Shown here piece after piece: positions 16,517 to 25,049 of a DNA stretch of 40,012 bases; position 1 is the first letter of the stretch; every line of letters begins with the position of its first letter. The notes beneath the pieces are model-generated. The model was given only the letters and a program-made list of their open reading frames with translations. It was not told the DNA's origin and made no database searches. Source of the stretch: an uncultured Treponema sp. (lineage in GTDB: Bacteria; Spirochaetota; Spirochaetia; Treponematales; Treponemataceae); contig CAMNDY010000015.1 in assembly GCA_946535985.1 (NCBI GenBank), positions 1 through 40,012 of the forward strand. Reading direction: 5' to 3'. Made by a program: the position numbers and the translations under genes.

Positions 16517-17863
16517 TTAATAGGGGATAATTACTGTAAAGCTTGTGCCTTCATTTTTATTTGATTCAACTTGAATTTTCCAGCCATGAGTTTTAATAAT
16601 ATTGTCAACTACGCTCAATCCTATTCCCATACCTTCCTCACGTCTGGAATTTGTTCCCCGATAGAACATCTGGAAAATATTTTTTAAATCTTTCTGTTCA
16701 ATTCCAATTCCCGTGTCGGATATTTTATAAATAACACTGCTGTCTTTAATATAGGAAGTAAGTGTAATAGTATCATTATCTTTTGTGTATCTGAGTGCAT
16801 TGTTGAAAAGATTTTCAAAGACTCGTCGTGCCAGCATTTTATCAAAAGGAACAAGAACATCTTTTTCAAAATTAACATTTGTAATGATATTGCGTTTGAA
16901 AACTGCACCGGTTGTTTTTTCTTCCTGAATAATTTCGGTAATAAAATCTGTGATTGATTGAGTTTTCATTGTCTGGCGCAGTTCAATTGAATTCATTTTT
17001 GTATAATTAATCAGAGTGTCGATCATGTTTTCGAGTTGGCCTGATTTTTGGGTGATAAGTTCCATAGCATTTTTAATTTCATCAGGCTCAGAAATAACAC
17101 CATCCGAAATTGCTTCTGTGTATCCTTTGATTACAGCAACAGGTGTTCTAAGGTCGTGGCTTATTCCCATAATAAATTTTGATTTTTGGTTCTGTGCTTC
17201 TACAAGAGATTCCCGCATTTTTTCAATACTTTCGGAAATAGAAGTAATTTCGTTTGCTTTTTCCGGATCAAATTCAATTTTAGAAGACAAATCTCCGCCG
17301 GCAATTGCCTTGGTTTCATCTACAATTGTTTTAATTGATTTATTTATTGTGGCAGAAAGCCTTACAATGATGATAATGCAGCTGGAGATTATTAAAATTA
17401 TAAAAATGTAAAGGATTCTGAATAAAATTTTGTTTCGCGCAGGTGGACTTCTTTTTCGTGGAACACGTGTAATCATTGTTGAGTTAAGTGTTCGTGTTTT
17501 TAAAGTTGTAAACTGGTAGAAATATGAATCTGAGTTTGAACCCATAATTAAATAAAGCTCCCACTGTGAGACAATTGCATTCATAGGGAGTTCTTTCATG
17601 GAAGATGTTATAATTAGTCCTGAAAAATTATCTATAAGAGCTATTTCAACGTCGTGTGGAAGCAGCTGGACGTTTTTAATGAACAAATTAAAATCAGCTT
17701 CTGTCATGTTTGAAGAATCGAGTGCACGTACTTGTTCAGAACCTTCTAAGAGAAGTCTGTTTCTGGAGCGAAGATAACTGTTTATACTTAAAAATATAAT
17801 ACAGGCGCAGGGGATTGCCGTGATAAAAGTTGCAAGAAGATTGAGCTGATTTTTTAGTTTCAT
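16517..17863 (-). CDS. Membrane sensor histidine kinase
   Basis: The 448 residues show a complete two-component kinase: membrane segment about 8-27, a sensor loop of about 115 residues, membrane segment about 147-168, a HAMP linker (about 170-222), HisKA with FIMGISHDLRTPVAVIKGY (phospho-acceptor H236), and a HATPase domain with N-box NLFNNALRYTKD, G1 DTGIGIEQKD, F-box IFQMFYRG and G2 GMGIGLSVV. The loop has no recognisable sensor fold, so the signal is unknown. It follows its response regulator by 12 bases on the same strand, so the two form an operon. Confidence 0.92.
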   Translation of the reverse strand: MKLKNQLNLLATFITAIPCACIIFLSINSYLRSRNRLLLEGSEQVRALDSSNMTEADFNLFIKNVQLLPHDVEIALIDNFSGLIITSSMKELPMNAIVSQWELYLIMGSNSDSYFYQFTTLKTRTLNSTMITRVPRKRSPPARNKILFRILYIFIILIISSCIIIIVRLSATINKSIKTIVDETKAIAGGDLSSKIEFDPEKANEITSISESIEKMRESLVEAQNQKSKFIMGISHDLRTPVAVIKGYTEAISDGVISEPDEIKNAMELITQKSGQLENMIDTLINYTKMNSIELRQTMKTQSITDFITEIIQEEKTTGAVFKRNIITNVNFEKDVLVPFDKMLARRVFENLFNNALRYTKDNDTITLTSYIKDSSVIYKISDTGIGIEQKDLKNIFQMFYRGTNSRREEGMGIGLSVVDNIIKTHGWKIQVESNKNEGTSFTVIIPY

Positions 17864-17875
17864 TGCGCCTTCTTT

Positions 17876-18589
17876 TTATTTATTGATAAGATCTTTATTA
17901 AATATATATCCTTTTCCAAATTCTGTCTTGATGTATTTTGCGTTAGAAGGATCTGTTTCAAGTTTTTTTCGTAATCTTTGAACATAAACTGCTACGGCTG
18001 TAATGTCACCATATTGAACTTTCCAGACATCATTAAATATTTTCTCTGGAGAAAGAACTGTTCCTGCATTTTTTACAAGATATTCAAGTACTTTGTATTC
18101 CTTTGTAGATAAAGGAATTTTTTCATTGCCTTTTTTAAGTACGCAGCTGTTCAGCAGGAGAGTGTATTCTCCAAAGTTGATAGAGTCTTCACCGGAGCCT
18201 TTAAGGATATCTTTTCTTCTAAGATGCGCCTGAACTCTTGCTACAAGTACTCCTGGAGAAAATGGCTTTGTAACAAATTCATCTGCGCCAAATTCAAGTC
18301 CGCTGATTATATCTTCGTCGGCGTCTCGGGCAGAAACAATCATAACCGGGATAGAGGCTTTGAACATTTCGCGGAATTTCTTCAAAAAATCAAATCCGCT
18401 CATGCCCGGAAGGTTAAGGTCAAGAATAAGCAGATCTGGTGTTATGCCGGAATTCAGTTTTTCAAGTGCATCTTCTGCATTATAAAAAGGTTCTGCCTTT
18501 ATATCTGATTTTTCAAGATACATGCATACAAGCTTTGAAATAGACTCTTCATCTTCAATTATAAATACATAAGGCTTTTTTTCTTCCAT
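17876..18589 (-). CDS. OmpR/PhoB-family response regulator
   Basis: The 237-residue cytoplasmic regulator is partnered with the kinase downstream. The receiver domain has the acidic pocket IIEDE, phospho-acceptor D57 in LLILDLNLPG, the Ser/Ala switch MIVSARD and the conserved Lys in FVTKPFSP. The C-terminal winged-helix DNA-binding domain is typical (LSTKEYKVLEYLVKNAG, VYVQRLRKKLE, IKTEFGKGYIF). The start is ATG 18589 with GAGG about seven bases upstream. It is divergent from the flagellar operon, but nothing in the sequence proves that it controls motility genes. Confidence 0.93.
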   Translation of the reverse strand: MEEKKPYVFIIEDEESISKLVCMYLEKSDIKAEPFYNAEDALEKLNSGITPDLLILDLNLPGMSGFDFLKKFREMFKASIPVMIVSARDADEDIISGLEFGADEFVTKPFSPGVLVARVQAHLRRKDILKGSGEDSINFGEYTLLLNSCVLKKGNEKIPLSTKEYKVLEYLVKNAGTVLSPEKIFNDVWKVQYGDITAVAVYVQRLRKKLETDPSNAKYIKTEFGKGYIFNKDLINK

Positions 18590-18689
18590 CCCGCAACCTC
18601 TATATTCATTATAATAACAAAAATAAAAAATAAAATATACAAATTGTTATATAACGGTTTTTTAAGAAATAAAATATTTTTATATGTAA

Positions 18690-18778
18690 AAAAAATGCGG
18701 AGCGTAGGTTCGTGTTTTGTGGAGCGTCCTCTTCTTTTAGCGGAGCAAAACACGGTTCTACGCGTAAGCATTTTTTTT
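18690..18778. repeat. Interspersed hairpin element, copy 2
   Basis: This element lies in the 315-base divergent gap between the response regulator and flbD. It shares TGCGGAGC, GGTTCGTGTTTTGTGGAGCG and AGCGGAGCAAAACACG with copy 1. Stems are AATGC/GCATT with A/T extensions, GCGTAG (18702-18707) with CTACGC (18758-18763), and CGTGTTTTG (18711-18719) with CAAAACACG (18746-18754). The middle stem differs in sequence from copy 1 yet still pairs. The rest of the gap is AT-rich with the promoter listed next. Confidence 0.85.
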
Positions 18779-18799
18779 CTAATAAATTCATTTTTTTTC

Positions 18800-18827
18800 T
18801 TGAAATATAAAAAAATTCGTTTATAAT
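18800..18827 (+). promoter_or_regulatory. Putative sigma-70 promoter of the flagellar operon
   Basis: TTGAAA (18800-18805), a 16-base spacer and a perfect TATAAT (18822-18827) precede flbD; a second TATAAT follows at 18828-18833. This fits the known use of sigma-70 rather than sigma-28 for the large fla operon in treponemes. The leader of about 70 bases contains a small inverted repeat, GACG-TAAAAT-CGTC (18873-18886), just before a weak ribosome site. Confidence 0.55.
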
Positions 18828-18904
18828 TATAATATCTTTAAATATTTTAGGAATATTTTAAAGTTAATACTTGACGTAAAATCGTCATTATTGGAAAATT
18901 AAAA

Positions 18905-19105
18905 ATGATAGATTTATTGCGGTTAGATGGGAAAATTTTTTGGGTGAATCCGCACATGATCGAAGCTATGGAAACGAATCCTGATTTAACATTAACAATG
19001 TTGTCGGGACGTAAAATCATTGTTCGTAATTCCCCCCAGGAAGTTATCCAGAAAATAATCGAATATCGCAGACAAATCGGAATCGATAAGCAAGAGGTCT
19101 TGTAA
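18905..19105 (+). CDS. flbD: FlbD/SwrD-family flagellar protein
   Basis: The 66 residues match the FlbD family: MIDLLRLDGKIFWVNPHMIE, a TLTMLSGRKIIVRNS strand pair and IIEYRRQIG. The Bacillus homologue SwrD is needed for full flagellar motor power; the molecular role is unsettled. It sits directly before motA with overlapping stop and start (TAATG), consistent with a stator-related role. A weak GGAA ribosome site lies 8 bases upstream. In the treponemes I know of, flbD follows tap1-flgD-flgE; here it is the first gene of the operon. Confidence 0.9.
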   Translation: MIDLLRLDGKIFWVNPHMIEAMETNPDLTLTMLSGRKIIVRNSPQEVIQKIIEYRRQIGIDKQEVL

Positions 19106-19887
19106 TGGATATAGCTACAATAATTGGTATTGTTGGTGGTGCAGCCATGATCGTCATGTCTGTAATGACTTCCGGTGGTTCCCTCATGGGTATCATCGAT
19201 GTTCCGTCTCTGGCCATGACCGTAGGTGGTTCTTACTTTGCTATGTTCATTGCTTCTCCGCTTAAAAAAGCTCTTGGACTTTTTAAGATTATGGGACGAG
19301 CCTTTAAGGTTCCTGATTTTGGTGAAAAGAATATTGTAGTAAATATGCAGGCCCTTTCTGAAAAAGCCCGTCGTGAAGGTATTCTTGCCCTTGAAGATGG
19401 TCTTGATGATCTTGATGATCCTTTTATGAAAACAGGCCTCCGCCTTGTAGTAGATGGTACTGACGGTAACATCATTCGTGCAATCATGGAAAATGAAATG
19501 AACCAGACAGAAGCCCGCCATATGGAATGGGTTGGTGTAGTAAACGTTTGGGCCGGTTTTGCTCCTGGTTTTGGTATGATGGGTACTGTAGTAGGTCTTA
19601 TTGGTATGCTTCGTAACCTCGAAGATAAGTCTTCTCTTGGTCCTAACATGGCCGTTGCTTTGATTACAACACTTTACGGTTCCATGATGGCTAACTGGCT
19701 TATCGCTCCATTTGCGACAAAGCTTCTTGCTCATAACCAGCAGGAAATGCGTACAAAAGAAATGATTATAGAAGGTGTTCTTGCTATTCAAGCCGGTGAA
19801 AACCCACGTATTATGGCACAGAAACTTCTTACATATTTGGATCCTGCAACAAGAAAGGCTATCGAAGCCGATGTTCTTAAGGATTAA
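19105..19887 (+). CDS. motA: Flagellar stator protein MotA
   Basis: MotA and MotB form the ion channel that drives flagellar rotation. The 260 residues have the MotA layout: two N-terminal membrane helices (IATIIGIVGGAAMIVMSVM; SLAMTVGGSYFAMFIASPL), a cytoplasmic domain with charged residues that contact FliG (EKARREGILALED), and two C-terminal helices containing the pore sequence PGFGMMGTVVGLIGML (about 152-170) and LYGSMMANWLIAPFA. The start overlaps the flbD stop by one base; motB follows after 13 bases. Confidence 0.97.
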   Translation: MDIATIIGIVGGAAMIVMSVMTSGGSLMGIIDVPSLAMTVGGSYFAMFIASPLKKALGLFKIMGRAFKVPDFGEKNIVVNMQALSEKARREGILALEDGLDDLDDPFMKTGLRLVVDGTDGNIIRAIMENEMNQTEARHMEWVGVVNVWAGFAPGFGMMGTVVGLIGMLRNLEDKSSLGPNMAVALITTLYGSMMANWLIAPFATKLLAHNQQEMRTKEMIIEGVLAIQAGENPRIMAQKLLTYLDPATRKAIEADVLKD

Positions 19888-19900
19888 TCAGGGAAAGTAG

Positions 19901-20629
19901 ATGGGAAAGAAAGCTAAGGAACCAGAGAAACCGTCGACCGCGTGGCAAGGTACTTATGGTGACATGATTACATTAATGCTCTGCTTCTTCGTAATGTTGT
20001 ATAACCCTTCTGAGGTTGACGTTACGCAGCTGGCTACTATTACCCAGAGCTTACAGATGCAGGAAACAGAATCTACATCTGGCGGTATGTCATTGTCTGC
20101 AGGTCGTCTTTCTGATTTAGGAAATAATATCAACTCTCTTCCTTCTCTGGAAAAAGGTAAATCGCTTGGTCTTGCAAAGAAAAAGGCTGTAAGTCTTTTT
20201 GCGCCGGATGTAAAGTCTAATAAGATTACAATTACAAGCGATGAGCGTGGTCTTGTTATTACACTTCTTTCCGATAACTTTTTTGAAGAAGGCAGTGCAG
20301 ACTTAAATATAAATGAAACCCGCGAAACCTTACTCAGACTTTCTGAATTCTTCCGCTCTTCTGAAGTTTCAGACAGACGCTTTAGAATAGAAGGTCATAC
20401 AGATAATACTCCTGTTGCAGCAGAATCAAAATTTCCAAGCAATTGGGAACTTTCTGCTACAAGAGCTGTTAATGTTCTTCATTATTTAGCCGATTATGGA
20501 GTAGACGAGAATAAATTTTCTGTAGCCGGATATTCCGATACAAGACCAAAATTCTCGAATGATACGGCCGAAGGTCGTGCCTATAATAGACGTGTAGATA
20601 TTATTATTCTAGACGAAGGACATTTTTAA
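19901..20629 (+). CDS. motB: Flagellar stator protein MotB
   Basis: MotB carries the ion-binding aspartate of the stator and anchors it to peptidoglycan. In the 242 residues the single membrane helix contains the channel Asp in [15 protein letters not shown] (D21). The C-terminal OmpA-like peptidoglycan-binding domain shows [24 protein letters not shown] and VAGYSDTRP. The plug/linker region between them is short and Ser/Gly-rich. Length and motifs are complete. It starts 13 bases after motA with a GGGAAAG-type ribosome site. Confidence 0.96.
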   Translation: MGKKAKEPEKPSTAWQGTYGDMITLMLCFFVMLYNPSEVDVTQLATITQSLQMQETESTSGGMSLSAGRLSDLGNNINSLPSLEKGKSLGLAKKKAVSLFAPDVKSNKITITSDERGLVITLLSDNFFEEGSADLNINETRETLLRLSEFFRSSEVSDRRFRIEGHTDNTPVAAESKFPSNWELSATRAVNVLHYLADYGVDENKFSVAGYSDTRPKFSNDTAEGRAYNRRVDIIILDEGHF

Positions 20630-20649
20630 TTATAAAATGGAGGGGAAAA

Positions 20650-21207
20650 ATGGCTGATGAAGAAGATTTGAACCTTGATGACGGCGGTGCTGCTGCAGCT
20701 CCTGCCAAAAAGAAGGGTCTTGGAAACCTTTTTTCCGGTTTATTAAAGTGGATTATTATTGGTGTTGCTGCAGTTATTGTAATTGTTGTAGTAGTATTCG
20801 TTACAGTAAAAATTGTAAGCAAAAACAGTGCTAAAAACGCATATAATCCAAATGTCAGTGCAGAAGAATATCAGGGACAGCGCGAGCTTTACGACTGGTA
20901 TAAGTCAATTGGTGTTATTCAGACAACTACCTGCGACGAAAACGCTGCTACTGTTCGAGTAAACGTATTCCTTGGCTATAAAAAAGATGATAAAGCAACT
21001 TCTACAGAAATTACAGCTCGTTCCGTAGAGCTTAAGGACTTTTTGCGCCGTTATTTCCGTGGAAAAACTGCTGCCGAGCTTAAAAACTCAAACAATGAAG
21101 AAAAATTAAAAATGGAAATTAGAAATGGAATTAATGATAAAGTTCTTTCCAGTTCTAAAATCCGAGATATAAGTTTTGATCAATTAGATGTAATTGAGCA
21201 GAACTAA
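20650..21207 (+). CDS. fliL: Flagellar basal body-associated protein FliL
   Basis: FliL surrounds and stabilises the stator at the motor. The 185 residues have a short acidic/alanine-rich cytoplasmic N-terminus, one membrane helix (about 35-57, WIIIGVAAVIVIVVVVFVTV) and a periplasmic domain ending SSSKIRDISFDQLDVIEQN, with the typical RSVELKDFLRRYFRGKT helix. A strong GGAGG ribosome site precedes ATG 20650. It lies between motB and fliM, the standard place. Confidence 0.94.
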   Translation: MADEEDLNLDDGGAAAAPAKKKGLGNLFSGLLKWIIIGVAAVIVIVVVVFVTVKIVSKNSAKNAYNPNVSAEEYQGQRELYDWYKSIGVIQTTTCDENAATVRVNVFLGYKKDDKATSTEITARSVELKDFLRRYFRGKTAAELKNSNNEEKLKMEIRNGINDKVLSSSKIRDISFDQLDVIEQN

Positions 21208-21225
21208 ATAAAAGGTGGATTGTGA

Positions 21226-22266
21226 ATGAACGAGGTTCTGTCACAGGACGAGATTGACCAGTTATTAAATGCCATCAGTTCGGGCGATACCGATACCGAT
21301 GAATTTAAGCCGGTTAATAGTACCCGCAAAATAAAAATTTACGACTTTAAGCGTCCTTCAAAATTCTCAAAGGAACAGCTTCGTACGGTCTCAAATATGC
21401 ATGAGACCTTTGCGCGTTTAACAACAACAAGCTTGTCTGCACAGCTGCGTTCGCTTGTTCATGTACACGTTGCATCTGTAGATGAGCTTACATACGAGGA
21501 ATTTATCCGTTCCATTCCAACTCCAACAACTCTTGCAATTATTAATATGGATCCGCTTAAGGGTTCTGCGGTTCTTGAAATTGACCCTGCAATTACCTTC
21601 TGTATGATTGACCGTCTTTTTGGTGGACGCGGTGCTACTTCAAGCAATAAAAACCGTGACCTTACAGATATCGAACAGGAAGTAATGGAAGGTGTAATTG
21701 TACGTATTCTTGCAAACATGCGCGAAGCCTGGACTCAGGTAATTGATTTGCGTCCGCGTTTTGCTCAGATTGAAACAAATCCGCAGTTTGCACAAATCGT
21801 ACCACCAACAGAAATGGTCGTTTTAGTAACTCTCGACACAAAGGTTGGTGATGAAGAAGGAATGATGAACTTCTGTATTCCTTATCTTACAATTGAACCT
21901 ATTGTATCAAAGCTTTCGACACAGTTCTGGTTCTCTTCTGTAAGAAGAAGTTCAACAACTCAGTACCTTGGAACAATCAAGGGACAGATTTCTTCTGTTG
22001 ATATGGATATTGTGGCAGAAATTGGAACAATCAATCTGCCAATCAGAGATGTACTTTCACTGCGCTGTGGTGATGTTGTACGTCTTTCTAGTATAAAAGT
22101 GGGCGATCCGCTCACCCTTAGTGTAGGAAATAAGAAAAAGTTTTACTGTCAGCCTGGTGTTGTCGGTAAAAAAATGGCTGTACAGATAACAGGAAAGATC
22201 GAAGACGGCGATGATGCCGAAGAATTCGAAGAACTTTCTGTAGAAGGAGACGAATCGTATGAGTGA
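21226..22266 (+). CDS. fliM: Flagellar motor switch protein FliM
   Basis: FliM forms the C-ring with FliG and FliY/FliN and receives phosphorylated CheY. The 346 residues start with the CheY-P-binding peptide LSQDEIDQLLNAI. The middle domain follows (YDFKRPSKFSKEQLRTVSNM, TFCMIDRLFGGRG, DIEQEVMEGV), then the C-terminal SPOA domain (IGTINLPIRDVLSLRCGDVV). All segments are present. Its end overlaps the fliY start by 8 bases, which would help make both ring proteins in a fixed ratio. Confidence 0.97.
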   Translation: MNEVLSQDEIDQLLNAISSGDTDTDEFKPVNSTRKIKIYDFKRPSKFSKEQLRTVSNMHETFARLTTTSLSAQLRSLVHVHVASVDELTYEEFIRSIPTPTTLAIINMDPLKGSAVLEIDPAITFCMIDRLFGGRGATSSNKNRDLTDIEQEVMEGVIVRILANMREAWTQVIDLRPRFAQIETNPQFAQIVPPTEMVVLVTLDTKVGDEEGMMNFCIPYLTIEPIVSKLSTQFWFSSVRRSSTTQYLGTIKGQISSVDMDIVAEIGTINLPIRDVLSLRCGDVVRLSSIKVGDPLTLSVGNKKKFYCQPGVVGKKMAVQITGKIEDGDDAEEFEELSVEGDESYE

Positions 22267-23509
22267 TGGTGCTATCTCACAAGATGAAATTGATGCATTG
22301 CTTTCTGGCGTTGCAGTTGACGGATTAAATTCATCCGGACATGTAGGTAACGGACCGAGCTATCATATTGATATACCAACTCTTCAAAAATTGGCAGAAG
22401 ATTTAAAGCCAAAGTTGGAAGAAAATATTAACAAATATACAGGAAATAATTTTGTTGTAGAAAATCCTGTTGTAGAACTTTCAAGCAGAGATAAAGTACT
22501 TGCTCGTCTTCCGGAAGTTGTAGTTGGAATTAATGCAGACTATAACGAAGGAATTAAGGGTAGTCATCTTTACATTCTTTCAACAGATTTTTCTCTTAAA
22601 CTTTTTGCTCTTGTAAATAATGAAGAAGCAACAGAAGTTGATGATATGGTTCTTTCTGTTGTTTCAGAAATTGTTGCAACTCATGTAAGTGCTCAGATAA
22701 ATCAACTTGATTCAAAAATTCCTGGAATTACTTATGCAACTCCCGAAAGTGTAAACGAATCAAAAGCTATGATTATGTTCCCTCAGGGAGACTTTGTACT
22801 TACAAGCTATCCTCTTACTCTGGATGGAAAGGCTTATACACTCTGGGAATGTCTCAGCGGTGATGCTGCAGAAAAAATCTCTAATGCACTTGGTGGCGGT
22901 GCAGCTGCCGGTGGTGATGACTCTATGGCAAGCCTTGGAATGGATGCACTCAACGGCATGGGAATGGGTGCAGATCCTGCAGCTCAGCTTGGTATGGGCG
23001 CTGCCGCAATGGGTGGCACTGCTCCTATGGGCGGTATGCCTAACATGGCAATGGGCGCCGGAATGCAGCAGAACATGGGAATGCCAAACATGGGAATGGG
23101 AGCAATGCAGCAGAATATGAATATGGGAATGGGAGCAATGGGCGGTATGCAGATGCCTGCAAATATGGGCGTAAACATGGGAATGAATGTTCCAAATGTA
23201 CAGTCTTTGCAGTTCCCAAATCTTGCTTCCGGAATGAACTCTGGCGAACAGGGAAATATCGGTCTTATCATGGATGTATTCATGGAAATGACCGTAGAAC
23301 TTGGTCGTACAAAGCGTTCTATCAAAGATATCCTTGGAATGGGTGAAGGTACAATCATCGAGCTTGATAAACTTGCCGGTGAACCTGTAGACATTCTTGT
23401 AAATCATAAACAGATTGCCAAGGGAGAGGTTGTAGTTATCGATGAAAACTTCGGTGTTCGTGTAACTGAAATTCTTTCTCCTATGGAAAGGGTAAACGAC
23501 TTAAACTAA
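22259..23509 (+). CDS. fliY: Flagellar motor switch protein FliY (FliN-type) with Met/Gly-rich linker
   Basis: The 416 residues combine a FliM-like N-terminal peptide (ISQDEIDALLSGV), a CheC-like middle domain (about 30-215), a long Met/Gly-rich linker (about 225-320, full of GMG, NMG and MGGM) and a C-terminal FliN SPOA domain (VELGRTKRSIKDILGMGEG, VDILVNHKQIAKGEVVVID). In CheC/FliY phosphatases the active helix has ExxN. Here the aligned segment SEIVATH has Ala where Asn belongs, so CheY-P phosphatase activity is doubtful; that alignment is by eye. The linker is far richer in methionine than any other region in this window. The start overlaps fliM. Confidence 0.92.
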   Translation: MSDGAISQDEIDALLSGVAVDGLNSSGHVGNGPSYHIDIPTLQKLAEDLKPKLEENINKYTGNNFVVENPVVELSSRDKVLARLPEVVVGINADYNEGIKGSHLYILSTDFSLKLFALVNNEEATEVDDMVLSVVSEIVATHVSAQINQLDSKIPGITYATPESVNESKAMIMFPQGDFVLTSYPLTLDGKAYTLWECLSGDAAEKISNALGGGAAAGGDDSMASLGMDALNGMGMGADPAAQLGMGAAAMGGTAPMGGMPNMAMGAGMQQNMGMPNMGMGAMQQNMNMGMGAMGGMQMPANMGVNMGMNVPNVQSLQFPNLASGMNSGEQGNIGLIMDVFMEMTVELGRTKRSIKDILGMGEGTIIELDKLAGEPVDILVNHKQIAKGEVVVIDENFGVRVTEILSPMERVNDLN

Positions 23510-23533
23510 AACCGATTTTTTAGGGTGGGGAAA

Positions 23534-24217
23534 TTGGTAAAAAAAATATCTCTTTTGAGATTAAAATCTCTATTTATAATCTCAGTTTTTTTATTATTTA
23601 ATAATTTTGCTTTCTCTCAAAATAATACTCAGAATGATAATTCATCTTCTGAACAAACAAGCGTCGCATCTTCATTAGAAAATGATGCAAATTATTTTTC
23701 TGATTCTCCAGCATCTGTAACAACAGGTTCCGCTAATTCAAATTACAAAGCTCCTTCAACTGCTGGAATGATCATTAAAATGCTTGTAGTCCTTGCTCTT
23801 GTTATTGCAGGTCTTTACGCAATTTTAAGATTCATAAAAAAGAAGAATAACAATGTTCAAAGCGATGATGATTTTATGCGTCGTGTTTCTTCATTGAATT
23901 TTGCACCAGGCAAATCTGTAGAAATAGTTACTCTTGTTGACCGTTGTTTTATGCTTGGTGTTACAGACAGTAATATAAATCTTATTGCAGAAATCACAGA
24001 TAAAGAAATGATTTCGGCAATGAATTTAAACTTTGACAAAAAACAAAATACAAAAAAACCAATGAATTTTAATGATGTTCTTGAAATGTTTATGCCTGGA
24101 TCGGCTCGTAACAGACAGAATATCTACAGTAATACAGAACGCGCAGTAGATAATCTTGCAAAAAATTCACAGGAAGAAGAAAACGGAGAAACAGAAAATC
24201 AAAATGAAGAATCTTAA
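23534..24217 (+). CDS. fliO: Flagellar biosynthesis protein FliO (FliZ-type)
   Basis: FliO assists assembly of the FliP export-gate ring. The roughly 227-residue protein has an N-terminal signal peptide (LFIISVFLLFNNFAFSQ), a low-complexity Asn/Ser linker, a membrane helix (IIKMLVVLALVIAGLYAILR) and the FliO cytoplasmic domain (FAPGKSVEIVTLVDRCFMLG, NLIAEITDKE). I chose TTG 23534, which has GGTGGGG just upstream; an in-frame GTG at 23525 lacks a ribosome site. The weakly conserved C-terminal tail overlaps the fliP start. Confidence 0.85.
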   Translation: MVKKISLLRLKSLFIISVFLLFNNFAFSQNNTQNDNSSSEQTSVASSLENDANYFSDSPASVTTGSANSNYKAPSTAGMIIKMLVVLALVIAGLYAILRFIKKKNNNVQSDDDFMRRVSSLNFAPGKSVEIVTLVDRCFMLGVTDSNINLIAEITDKEMISAMNLNFDKKQNTKKPMNFNDVLEMFMPGSARNRQNIYSNTERAVDNLAKNSQEEENGETENQNEES

Positions 24218-25034
24218 AAAATCATTTTTTACATTTTTGTTTCTTCTCATAACGTTAACAGGCTTAAATGCTCAAAGTCAGCAGAATCAGAATTTTCCCT
24301 CAGGCTCTGCACAAGGCACAACTCAGATGAACGAAAATATTCGTCCTGTTCAGATTCCAAATGTAGCAATTCAAATTACAGAACCTCAAAGCGGCCAGGA
24401 AGTTGCTTTTTCTGTAAGACTCCTTCTGCTCTTAACAATCCTTACAATTGCTCCTAGCATTCTTTTGCTGGTAACCTGCTTCCTTCGTTTTTCAATTGTC
24501 CTTGATTTTATTAAAAGAGCCCTTTCTTTGCAGCAGGTTCCACCAACTGCAATCTTAAATGGAATTGCAGCCTTTATGACCCTCTTCGTAATGTGGCCAA
24601 CCTTTACAACCATGTATAATAAATCTTTTAAACCTCTTTCTGATGGAGAAATTGGTTTGGAGCAGGCATATAAAGAAGCAGAAGCTCCTATTAGAGAGTT
24701 TATGCTTGTACAAATGTCAGACGATACTTCGTATATAAAAATGTTCATGAATATGTCGGGCCTTGAAAAACCAGAGACTCCGGCAGATGTACCAACTTAC
24801 ATTCTTGTTCCATCATATATTCTTCACGAGCTTACAGTTGCATTTAAAATAGGTGTCCTTTTGTATATTCCTTTTATTGTCATAGATATGGTTGTTGCAA
24901 GTATCCTCATGGCAATGGGTATGATGATGCTTCCTCCTGTTCAAATTTCCATGCCCTTCAAACTTATTCTTTTTGTTCTTGTAGACGGATGGGGACTGCT
25001 TACAAGTCAGTTGTTTGCTTCTGTAATCAGGTGA
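24204..25034 (+). CDS. fliP: Flagellar export-gate protein FliP
   Basis: FliP forms the core of the type III export gate with FliQ and FliR. The start at ATG 24204 (276 residues) gives the cleavable signal peptide known for FliP (KKSFFTFLFLLITLTGLNAQ); the frame extends further upstream only into a Lys-rich non-signal stretch. Family landmarks are TILTIAPSILLLVTCFLRFS, NGIAAFMTLFVMWP, YKEAEAPIREFMLVQ, PSYILHELTVAFKIG and MGMMMLPPVQISMPFKLILF. It overlaps fliO by 14 bases. Confidence 0.96.
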   Translation: MKNLKKSFFTFLFLLITLTGLNAQSQQNQNFPSGSAQGTTQMNENIRPVQIPNVAIQITEPQSGQEVAFSVRLLLLLTILTIAPSILLLVTCFLRFSIVLDFIKRALSLQQVPPTAILNGIAAFMTLFVMWPTFTTMYNKSFKPLSDGEIGLEQAYKEAEAPIREFMLVQMSDDTSYIKMFMNMSGLEKPETPADVPTYILVPSYILHELTVAFKIGVLLYIPFIVIDMVVASILMAMGMMMLPPVQISMPFKLILFVLVDGWGLLTSQLFASVIR

Positions 25035-25049
25035 TAAGGCGGAGATAAA

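Noticed and set aside
18847..19791. 314-codon minus-strand open frame
   Set aside because: It lies wholly opposite flbD and motA, which have full family motifs. The translation is a His/Thr/Lys-rich shadow with no start site or motif.
22760..23407. 215-codon minus-strand frame rich in His and Ser
   Set aside because: It is the antisense reading of the ATG-rich Met/Gly linker of fliY; ATG read backwards gives CAT (His).
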